From: Planctomycetaceae bacterium
GTDB lineage: Bacteria; Planctomycetota; Phycisphaerae; SM23-33
Assembly: GCA_021371965.1 (NCBI GenBank)
Contig: JAJFVE010000111.1
Coordinates: 81,409 to 145,408 of the forward strand
DNA length: 64,000 nucleotides
Direction of reading: 5' to 3'
Positions 57,840 through 64,000 of this stretch are shown one piece after another. Below the pieces are notes generated by a model. That model was not told where the DNA came from. It saw only the letters and a list, made by a program, of their open reading frames with translations, and ran no database searches. The translations under genes were made by a program, and so were the position numbers. The stretch's first letter is position 1. The number at the start of each line of letters is the position of its first letter.

Positions 57840-59579
57840 ATGGCGTCGGACCCCAACAAAGATCTGCACTCCGTGCGCGACACGGTCGAGAGCATCTGGG
57901 TGGCCATCATCCTGGCGTTCGTGCTGCGCGCGTTCATGGTTGAGGCGTTTGTGATTCCCACCGGCTCGATGGCCCCGCGGCTGATGGGCGAGCACTGGGA
58001 CCTGCGGTGTCCCTCGTGCGGCCTGGAGTACGCCTTCGGCTATAACGAGTATTCCTACGGCGGCCCGCCGCGTCGCGGGCAGGAATATACGCCGATGAAC
58101 GCGGCGTGCCCGAGTTGCCGCCGCGAGTACACCCACCGCGACCTGGTCAACAACGGCGACCGCGTGCTGGTGCTCAAGTATGTCTACCCCTTCCGCTCGC
58201 CCCAACCCTTCGACGTAGTGGTGTTCCACAATCCCCAGAGCAACGAAGACAACTACATCAAGCGGCTCATCGGCCTGCCCGGCGAGACGATCGAGCTGGT
58301 CCACGGCGACGTGTTCGTCAACACCAAGCCCCGAAATGATCCGGAATTTGCCTCCGGATGGCAGATCCGCCGCAAGCCGCCACGCGCCCAGGAGGCGATG
58401 TGGCAGGTGCTCTTCGACAACGATTACCGGCCCGACCCGCAGTGGATCAAAGACGCTCCGCAGTGCCCGCGATGGGTCGTCGCCGGGGCCTCCGCGGCCG
58501 AGGCGCGGCGATGGAACGCCGGCCCCGAGGGGCGGATCGATTCGCGCACGTTCTCCTTCGCCGGCGGGGCCGAGCAGGCGGTGAGCCTGTCGACCACCCG
58601 CGGCCACTTCAAGCCCATCTACGGCTACAATCCCCAATCGCAGGGCGATGCCTATGACCTGTACGGCGATGCCGACGTCAATGGCGACTTGCGGCTCTCG
58701 ACCGTGCTGATGAGCGGCGGGGGCCACTCACAGGTGTCGCTGACGATCATGGGCATCTCGCAGGAATTCCGCGCAGTGGTCGACACCGGCGGGTCGGTCG
58801 AGCTCTTTCGCCGCCCGCGCGGCGCCGACTCCTGGGGCCAGCCCTGGCAGCGAGCGACGATCGAGCCGATCGGCAAGGGCAAAGGCTGCGAGATTTCCCT
58901 CGCCCACGCCGACTACACCGTCACCGTCAGCGTCGCCGGAAGGGCGGTCATCAACCAGCCCTACGAAGCTTCATACCATCGCCTCATGGAGCGGCTGGCC
59001 CAGGTGCAGAAGGTCTCGGCCGATGCCCAGACGCTGTTCCCCACGCCGCAGGTTTCGATCGCAGGCTCGGGCGAGGCGTTTGAACTTCTGCACGTGCGGG
59101 TGGACCGCGACGTCTATTACATCTCGCGCAGTTTCGAGTTGGAAGACCTCGCGGAAATGGCCAATAATCCCGTGCTGATGCAGTATGCTCTCAGCGAGCC
59201 GATCCGCAGGCAGATCGAGGCCTTTCCCGCACCCAGCGGCAGGGGGTACCTTGGGTGGGGCGTTACCGGCAGGCCCATCACCCTCAACAAAAATCCCGAC
59301 AACCCGGACCTGGACTCCTTTTTCGTTCTGGGCGACAATAGTCCCGCCAGCCTCGACGGCCGCGCGTGGGTCAAGGCTGCTCCGACCCTCAAGCTGTGGA
59401 AGGACCCCCAGAATCCAAATGTCGGCGGCCGCACTCCGCTGTACCAACTGGGCACGGTTCCGCGATACAACATGATCGGCAAGGCGATATATGTATACTG
59501 GCCGGCAGGATTCCGCCCGCCCGGCGCGCCCTCCTTGCCAATCCTGCCCAATGTAGGTAAAATGCGGCTGATCTATTGA
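57840..59579 (+). CDS. lepB: signal peptidase I with Cys4 insert and long internal domain
   Basis: Membrane serine protease removing signal peptides. The 579-residue protein has a TM helix (about 19-35), nucleophile Ser43 in IPTGSMAPRLMG and the general base Lys141 in NYIKRLIGLPGE; the late family motif is FFVLGDNSPASLDGR. Two insertions are unusual: a Cys4 zinc-ribbon-like module (CPSC at 57-60 and 90-93) between the Ser and Lys segments, and about 320 extra residues between the Lys segment and the late motif. Family length is 200-320. It is divergent from pyrE, and lptB follows after 319 bases. Confidence 0.9.
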   Translation: MASDPNKDLHSVRDTVESIWVAIILAFVLRAFMVEAFVIPTGSMAPRLMGEHWDLRCPSCGLEYAFGYNEYSYGGPPRRGQEYTPMNAACPSCRREYTHRDLVNNGDRVLVLKYVYPFRSPQPFDVVVFHNPQSNEDNYIKRLIGLPGETIELVHGDVFVNTKPRNDPEFASGWQIRRKPPRAQEAMWQVLFDNDYRPDPQWIKDAPQCPRWVVAGASAAEARRWNAGPEGRIDSRTFSFAGGAEQAVSLSTTRGHFKPIYGYNPQSQGDAYDLYGDADVNGDLRLSTVLMSGGGHSQVSLTIMGISQEFRAVVDTGGSVELFRRPRGADSWGQPWQRATIEPIGKGKGCEISLAHADYTVTVSVAGRAVINQPYEASYHRLMERLAQVQKVSADAQTLFPTPQVSIAGSGEAFELLHVRVDRDVYYISRSFELEDLAEMANNPVLMQYALSEPIRRQIEAFPAPSGRGYLGWGVTGRPITLNKNPDNPDLDSFFVLGDNSPASLDGRAWVKAAPTLKLWKDPQNPNVGGRTPLYQLGTVPRYNMIGKAIYVYWPAGFRPPGAPSLPILPNVGKMRLIY

Positions 59580-59898
59580 CCGGTATGTTATGCACAAGCG
59601 CACGCAGAGGCTGCAAGCCATCGGGCGTGTTCGGAGAGATGCAAATGTTTGTGCATCGCTGCAATAGTGCATGGCAGGCGTGGGTGGGGCCCTGACGTAC
59701 GGAATTGCAGTAAAGAATGATTTTAAAATGACTTACGCTCCTTGTCAGAATCATTGACGGATTTGGCTCGGTCGGCATGATGGTTGCACGGATGGCCACG
59801 AATTTGTGGCTGCGAACTGAGTGTTTCTGTCCGGACAGGTTTTTGCACAGCTTATCCACACCGGATGCGTCCATAGTGGATATTACAGGAATTGCCGA
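59580..59898. other. 319-base intergenic region with DnaA-box-like sites
   Basis: No gene is seen. It is AT-rich for this genome and contains TTATGCACA (59588-59596) and TTATCCACA (59852-59860), both matching the DnaA box TTATNCACA. ATGCACAA / TTGTGCAT (59591-59598 and 59648-59655) form a small inverted repeat. It leads into lptB. Confidence 0.45.
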
Positions 59899-60636
59899 AT
59901 GGTGTTGCTTGAAGCCAAAGGGCTTGTGAAACGGTACGGCGGACGGGCCGTGGTCAACCACGTCTCCATCCGCGTCAACCAGGGCGAGATCGTCGGTCTG
60001 CTCGGCCGAAACGGCGCCGGCAAGACCACGACCTTCCGAATGGTCGTCGGCATGATCAGCCCGACGGCCGGGGCCGTCAGCTTCGACGGCGTCAATATCA
60101 CGCGCATGCCCATGTTCAAACGCGCCCGCCGCGGGATGGGCTACCTCTCCCAGGAACCCAGCATCTTCCAGCGCCTCTCAGTGCGCGACAACCTGATGGC
60201 CGTCATGGAAACGATGAACCTCTCGCGGGCCGCACGCGATGAACGCTCCGAGCACCTGCTTGAGCAGTTCGGCCTGACGCACGTGGCGACACAACTGGCC
60301 CGCACGCTCTCCGGCGGCGAGCGCCGCAAGCTCGAGATCGCCCGGGCTCTGGTGACCAACCCGGTGATGATCCTGCTGGACGAGCCGTTCTCCGGCGTGG
60401 ACCCCATCGCCGTGCAGGATCTCCAGAAAGAAATCATCGCCCTGCGCGAGCGGGGCATCAGCATCCTGCTGACCGACCACAACGTGCGCGAGACCCTCAC
60501 CGTCACCGACCGCACGTATATCATCGACAACGGCAAAGTCCTCCGCGAAGGCCCCCCGGGCGACCTGATCAATGACGAACTGGTTCGCCGCACCTACCTC
60601 GGCAATTCGTTCCGAGGCGACGAGTTTGAAGAGTAA
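59899..60636 (+). CDS. lptB: LPS export ABC transporter ATP-binding protein
   Basis: Cytoplasmic ATPase driving LPS extraction with LptFG and LptC. The 245-residue protein has Walker A GRNGAGKTTTFRMVVG (about 38-53), the LptB-type YLSQEPSIFQRLSVRDNL, signature LSGGERRKLEIARAL, and Walker B MILLDEPFSGVDPIAV. I chose the ATG at 59899; the 5' leader is the AT-rich region with DnaA-box-like sites. The usual neighbours lptA, lptC and kdsC are absent. Confidence 0.93.
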   Translation: MVLLEAKGLVKRYGGRAVVNHVSIRVNQGEIVGLLGRNGAGKTTTFRMVVGMISPTAGAVSFDGVNITRMPMFKRARRGMGYLSQEPSIFQRLSVRDNLMAVMETMNLSRAARDERSEHLLEQFGLTHVATQLARTLSGGERRKLEIARALVTNPVMILLDEPFSGVDPIAVQDLQKEIIALRERGISILLTDHNVRETLTVTDRTYIIDNGKVLREGPPGDLINDELVRRTYLGNSFRGDEFEE

Positions 60637-60708
60637 CTCGGCTCCATGGCGGCCGTTGTTCAGCCGCCATGTCCTGAACCCTGCGCGGGCCAGACGCCCG
60701 CGACACGT

Positions 60709-61011
60709 CTAGTAGCCCCGATACGGTCCCAGCGACTCCCGCGGCGGCGTGGCGGGGTTTCCCGGAGGATTTTCCCAACGCCCGGACATCCACACGTACT
60801 GGTGTCCGTCCCACTGCCAATATCCCGGCGACCACTGATACCGGAAACCGGGGCTGGGCGGGGGCGTCTCGGCCAGTGGTTCCATCGGCACCGGAGGCCG
60901 CTCATAAGTCGGCGATGCCGAGGATTGGACCGCCTCATTGGAGCATCCCGAAAGCAGCATCATTACAGCCGCGCTCGCCGCCGCAATCAGAAGTGCCTTT
61001 GATATAGACAC
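60709..61011 (-). CDS. YXWGXW-repeat lipoprotein 1
   Basis: A 100-residue lipoprotein (MSISKALLIA..., lipobox LLSGC) with aromatic repeats YQWSPGYWQWDGHQYVWMSG, a variant of the YXWGXW repeat. These small proteins are common near the envelope; the role is unknown. The TAG stop is close to a hairpin repeat (CGCGGGC...GCCCGCG, near 60681-60700). Its neighbour upstream is of the same class. Confidence 0.8.
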   Translation of the reverse strand: MSISKALLIAAASAAVMMLLSGCSNEAVQSSASPTYERPPVPMEPLAETPPPSPGFRYQWSPGYWQWDGHQYVWMSGRWENPPGNPATPPRESLGPYRGY

Positions 61012-61139
61012 GCCAGTACCCTCCCACGTTTGACAAGTCCCCGGTCATCCTTTGCATCTAATTCTAGCACGACAGCGCCTCATCGTGTCGCGGGCCCGCC
61101 GCGGCGCCAGGGCGGCACCGTGATCCCCAGCCACGCCGC

Positions 61140-61550
61140 CTAATGATGTTCGTGCCGCTCGTGCCGCTCGTGCCGCTCGTGGCGATCATGGCCGCGGTCG
61201 TAGTCGCGGTCGTGCCCGTAGCTCCAGTACCCGCGGTAGTAATGGCGGCTTTCGTACCGCGGCGCGATCCAGATGGTCGTCCCGGTGGGCGGCACGGCCC
61301 AGTAGCCCCTCACCCAGACATACTGGCTGCCGTTCCAGTCCCAGTACCCGTTTACCCAGGTGTAGTCTGGGCCGGGAGAGGGTGTGGGCGCTTCGTACAG
61401 CGGCGCCGGTGGGGCGGGCTCTTCGGCGTAATAGTATGTCGGCGAAGGCGTGGTGCGATAGACCCGCACGGAGGTATCGCACCCCTGCAGCGCCAGCGTC
61501 AAGACAACCAGCCCGCCAGCCGCTGCCAAAATTGGAATGGCCCTTTTCAT
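61140..61550 (-). CDS. YXWGXW-repeat lipoprotein 2 with His-rich tail
   Basis: A 136-residue lipoprotein (lipobox ALQGC) with YTWVNGYWDWNGSQYVWVRG and RYESRHYYRGYWSYGHDRDY. The end is HERHERHERHEHH, translated from tandem CGTGCCGCT-type repeats on the plus strand; it may bind metal. It lies in the same orientation as the smaller YXWGXW gene, 128 bases apart, suggesting duplication. Confidence 0.8.
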   Translation of the reverse strand: MKRAIPILAAAGGLVVLTLALQGCDTSVRVYRTTPSPTYYYAEEPAPPAPLYEAPTPSPGPDYTWVNGYWDWNGSQYVWVRGYWAVPPTGTTIWIAPRYESRHYYRGYWSYGHDRDYDRGHDRHERHERHERHEHH

Positions 61551-61646
61551 GAGGCTCTCCTTATGTCGCTACATGTTCATGACGCCCCATTGTAGGAAGA
61601 GCCAATTACGATTGGCGGCGGTGGGCAGGAGCTTGGGACAAAGAGT

Positions 61647-61745
61647 TGGGCCACAGAGACACAGAGAAAAACGAGAAGATGGCTATGAGAAACCAGATTC
61701 GTCTTAACTTTGCCCGGCTCTGTGAGTTCTGTGTCTTTGTGGCCC
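61647..61745. repeat. inverted CACAGAG-type arrays downstream of pyrG
   Basis: TTGGGCCACAGAGACACAGA (61647-61666) and CTCTGTGAGTTCTGTGTCTT followed by TGTGGCCC (61718-61745) pair around a 50-base loop. It follows the pyrG stop by about 30 bases. Confidence 0.8.
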
Positions 61746-61775
61746 ACAACCGCCTGATGGTATAAACCTCAGCGG

Positions 61776-63503
61776 CTAATTCTGTTTTCGTCGCTCCAGC
61801 GCGGCGGCGACGAGGCCTACGAACATCGGCTGGGGGTATAGCGGGCGGCTGGTCAACTCGGGGTGGAACTGGGCGGCCACGAAGTACGGGTGCACGTCGC
61901 GGGGCAGCTCGAGGATCTGCATGATGGGATGTTGGCCGTGGCGGCCGGAGAACTTCAGCCCGGCGGCCTCGATCTGATCGATGTATTTGGGGTCGACCTC
62001 GTAGCGGTGGCGGAATCGCTGGCGGATGCGCTTGGCGTTGCCGTACAGGCCCGCGGCGATCGTGCCTGGAGTGATCTCCACATCCTGGCCGCCCAGGCGC
62101 ATGTTGCCGCCCAGACCCTCGATCTTCTTCTGGTCGGGCAGAATGTCGATCACCGCATGGGCGCACTGCGGGTCGATCTCGGAGCTGTCGGCGCCCTTGA
62201 GGCCGCAGACGTTGCGGGCGTATTCGATCACGGCCATCTGGAACCCCAGGCAGATGCCCAGGTAGGGTATGCGGTTCTCGCGGACGTATTTCACGCAGGC
62301 GATCTTTCCGCTGGTGCCGCGCACGCCGAAACCGCCCGGGACGATGATCCCATCCACGTCGCCCAGCGCTGCCGCGACGTTGTCATCATTAATATCGGTG
62401 GTGTCGATCCACTTGATCTGCACCTCGGCCGCGTTGGCCACGCCGGCGTGCTCGAGGGCCTTGAGGATGCTGGCGTAGCTGTCGCGCAGGGCGGTGTACT
62501 TGCCCGTGATGCCGATGGTGGTCTTGTGGCCGGGGTTTTCCAAGGCCGCGCAGAACGTGCGCCATTTCTGGGCCGCGCGGGCGTCGGCCATCGAGTTGAC
62601 CTTGCCGCCGAGGTTCAGAAGTTGCACGACCTCGCTGTCGAGCCCGGCTTCGCGCATCGTCTCGGGCAACAGGTAGATGCTCTTGAGGTCGTGCATCGAG
62701 AAGACGCGCCGCATCGGGACGTTGGTGTAGACGGAGATCTTCTGGCGCACCTTGTCGACGACGGGCTGCTCGGCCCGGCAGGCGATGATGTCGGGGTGGA
62801 TGCCGTACTCCATCAGGCGCTTGATGCCCAGTTGGGCGGCCTTGGACTTCTGCTCGCCCAGCGCCGGCGGGCTCAGCACGTACGTCAGCGCCACGAAGAG
62901 CACCGAACCCTCGCCCTCCTCGTAGCTCAGCTCGCGCAGGGCCTCGATGAAGAACGCGTTCTCGATGTCGCCGACGGTGCCGCCGACTTCGACGAAGATC
63001 ACGTCGGCCTTGCTCGCCACCGCCAGCTCGCGCAGGCGCAGCTTCACTTCGCCGGTGACGTGGGGGATCATCTGCACGTCGCGCCCGAGATAGCTGCCGG
63101 CCCGCTCCTTATCGAGCACCGCGCGGAAGATCTGTCCGCTGGTGGCGAAATTGGCGGCCGTGAGGTTCTGGTTGAGCATCCGCTCGTAGGTGCCCAGGTC
63201 CATGTCGGTTTCCATGCCGTCGTCGAGCACGAAGACCTCGCCATGGCGATAGGGATTGAGCGTGCCCGAGTCGATATTGAGATAGCCTTCCAGCTTGATC
63301 GGCGCGACGGCCAGGCCCTTGTCCTTGAGCAGCTTGGCCAGCGAAGAGGAGAAGATCCCCTTGCCCAGCCCGCTCATGACGGTGCCGAAGACGGCTACGT
63401 ACTTGGTGGAGCCCAACCGATAACCGTCGGGCAAAGGCGTGTAGAATTCCGTTTCGTCGGTGCGATCCTTGACGGACCGCAGCAAATCCATGGCGTCGCT
63501 CAT
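61776..63503 (-). CDS. pyrG: CTP synthase with divergent N-terminal motifs
   Basis: Aminates UTP to CTP with glutamine. The 575-residue protein has a synthetase domain and a class-I amidotransferase domain with nucleophile Cys in GICLGFQMAVIEYA and His-Glu in QFHPELTSRP. The synthetase half keeps the metal Asp/Glu segments (DDGMETDMDLGTYERM; VEVGGTVGDIEN). Two normally invariant stretches differ: GTVMSGLGKG for GGVVSSLGKG, and KLEGYLNIDSGTLNPYRHGE in place of K-x-DPY-x-NVDPGTM. kdsB, which uses CTP, is next upstream on the same strand. Confidence 0.93.
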   Translation of the reverse strand: MSDAMDLLRSVKDRTDETEFYTPLPDGYRLGSTKYVAVFGTVMSGLGKGIFSSSLAKLLKDKGLAVAPIKLEGYLNIDSGTLNPYRHGEVFVLDDGMETDMDLGTYERMLNQNLTAANFATSGQIFRAVLDKERAGSYLGRDVQMIPHVTGEVKLRLRELAVASKADVIFVEVGGTVGDIENAFFIEALRELSYEEGEGSVLFVALTYVLSPPALGEQKSKAAQLGIKRLMEYGIHPDIIACRAEQPVVDKVRQKISVYTNVPMRRVFSMHDLKSIYLLPETMREAGLDSEVVQLLNLGGKVNSMADARAAQKWRTFCAALENPGHKTTIGITGKYTALRDSYASILKALEHAGVANAAEVQIKWIDTTDINDDNVAAALGDVDGIIVPGGFGVRGTSGKIACVKYVRENRIPYLGICLGFQMAVIEYARNVCGLKGADSSEIDPQCAHAVIDILPDQKKIEGLGGNMRLGGQDVEITPGTIAAGLYGNAKRIRQRFRHRYEVDPKYIDQIEAAGLKFSGRHGQHPIMQILELPRDVHPYFVAAQFHPELTSRPLYPQPMFVGLVAAALERRKQN

Positions 63504-63567
63504 GGAACCGGACTGTACAGCAGCGCGCTATCGAAGGCAAGGGCGGCCGAAGAAAAAAACGTTACAT

Positions 63568-63737
63568 CCACGAATGTCACGAATGACACGAGTGGGGGAA
63601 GAAACTTACCACAGAGGCACAGAGGGCGCTGAGAAGAGAAACAAAACGTGTTGAGAGTTCATTCCTTCTCCGTCCTCTCTGAGTCTCTGTGGTAGTTGCC
63701 GTTGTTTCCCCATTCGTGTCATTCTTGACATTCGTGG
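63568..63737. repeat. nested inverted arrays between kdsB and pyrG
   Basis: The outer pair, CCACGAATGTCACGAATGAC (63568-63587) continued by ACGAGTGGGG, faces CCCCATTCGTGTCATTCTTG (63708-63727) continued by ACATTCGTGG. The inner pair, ACCACAGAGGCACAGAGGGC (63608-63627), faces CGTCCTCTCTGAGTCTCTGT (63671-63690). The loop is about 25 bases. Two array types are thus nested in one long hairpin. Confidence 0.85.
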
Positions 63738-63740
63738 ACG

Positions 63741-64000
63741 TCAACTCTTTCCCCGGACCCGTGCCACGAACGCCGCGTAATCCTCCGGCGTGTCGATGCC
63801 GCTGCCGTGGTAGTCAACCACTGCGGCCATGATCGTGAATCCATGCTCGAGGGCGCGGAGTTGCTCGAGCTTTTCCGCCTGCTCGGCCGGCGTCGGGGGC
63901 AGTTTGGCGAACTGCTTGAGGAACCCGACGCGGTATCCGTAGATGCCCAGGTGCAGCAGGTAATTCACGCCGCCTTTTTTGTCGCGGTCGAAGGGGATCT
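63741..64000 (-). CDS. kdsB: 3-deoxy-manno-octulosonate cytidylyltransferase (5' end cut)
   Basis: Activates Kdo with CTP for lipopolysaccharide core synthesis. The last 86 codons are in the window; the reading frame is open to the edge. IPFDRDKKGGVNYLLHLGIY, GYRVGFLKQFAKLPPTPAEQ and EKLEQLRALEHGFTIM match KdsB, and the C-terminus IDTPEDYAAFVARVR is typical. The stop is followed within a few bases by the CACGAATGT hairpin. Confidence 0.9.
   Translation of the reverse strand, partial: IPFDRDKKGGVNYLLHLGIYGYRVGFLKQFAKLPPTPAEQAEKLEQLRALEHGFTIMAAVVDYHGSGIDTPEDYAAFVARVRGKS

Noticed and set aside
59580..59898. Replication origin
   Set aside because: Only two DnaA boxes, no dnaA/dnaN gene and no AT-rich unwinding cluster.
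61863..63632. 589-codon frame antisense to pyrG
   Set aside because: No motif; pyrG is certain.

Overview
This GC-rich 64 kb window looks like chromosome from an uncultured member of the Planctomycetota, possibly Phycisphaerae-like. The reasons are indirect. Housekeeping genes are scattered in short operons. There are outer-membrane and lipid A genes (lpxI, lpxA, lptB, kdsB) together with a signal peptidase carrying a Cys4 insert, YXWGXW lipoproteins, a secreted WD40-CAP protein and a DUF1854 protein. Intergenic spaces are rich in short palindromic repeats. The placement is inference; no rRNA or tRNA gene is present to test it. The cytochrome bd oxidase suggests growth at low oxygen.

Layout. 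0-7 kb: cut secreted gene, cydAB, GH51 arabinofuranosidase, NIF3-like protein, lysS. 7-11.5 kb: a four-helix-bundle (23S IVS-type) gene between inverted heptamer arrays, then a Lol/FtsX-type ABC transporter with lpxI. 11.5-19 kb: queA, dxs-ispA, lpxA with a uronate-isomerase-like gene, proC. 19-31 kb: mutS, a membrane protein, a NagB/PIG-L fusion, secreted and VWA proteins, an AraC-type regulator and an LTA-synthase-like enzyme. 31-44 kb: priA, a HEPN/MNT toxin-antitoxin pair, a beta-propeller protein, a response regulator, an M16 lipoprotein, dapF-trmB, a second NIF3-like gene and a short uvrC. 44-57 kb: a TIM-barrel isomerase, a DUF11-type lipoprotein, a transaldolase-like protein, a CBS protein, polX, WD40-CAP, DUF1854, three OmpA-like lipoproteins and prepilin peptidase. 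57-64 kb: pyrE, lepB, lptB, two YXWGXW lipoproteins, pyrG and the cut kdsB.

The most striking signal lies between the genes. At least fifteen spaces carry short tandem arrays with a period of about 6 to 9 bases (GTTAACTG-, GTAGCCG-, TAATCGG-, GTTCGAA-, CACAGAG-, CACGAATGT-, GACGAG-like units). Most are paired with a reverse-complement array a short distance away, so the transcript could fold into a long hairpin. The sequences differ between sites but the architecture is the same. Arrays often begin exactly at the end of a gene, and in at least nine genes the stop codon itself lies in the array. One pair encloses a four-helix-bundle gene, recalling the intervening sequences of bacterial 23S rRNA. 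This looks like a family of hairpin elements, one copy of which may carry its own protein; I know of no published description of it.

Functionally the window covers envelope biogenesis (lipid A and Kdo supply, LPS export, lipoprotein-type ABC transporter, OmpA-like anchors, signal and prepilin peptidases), isoprenoid supply (dxs, ispA), pyrimidine synthesis (pyrE, pyrG), DNA repair (mutS, uvrC, polX, priA) and translation (lysS, queA, trmB). pyrG next to kdsB fits, since KdsB consumes CTP.
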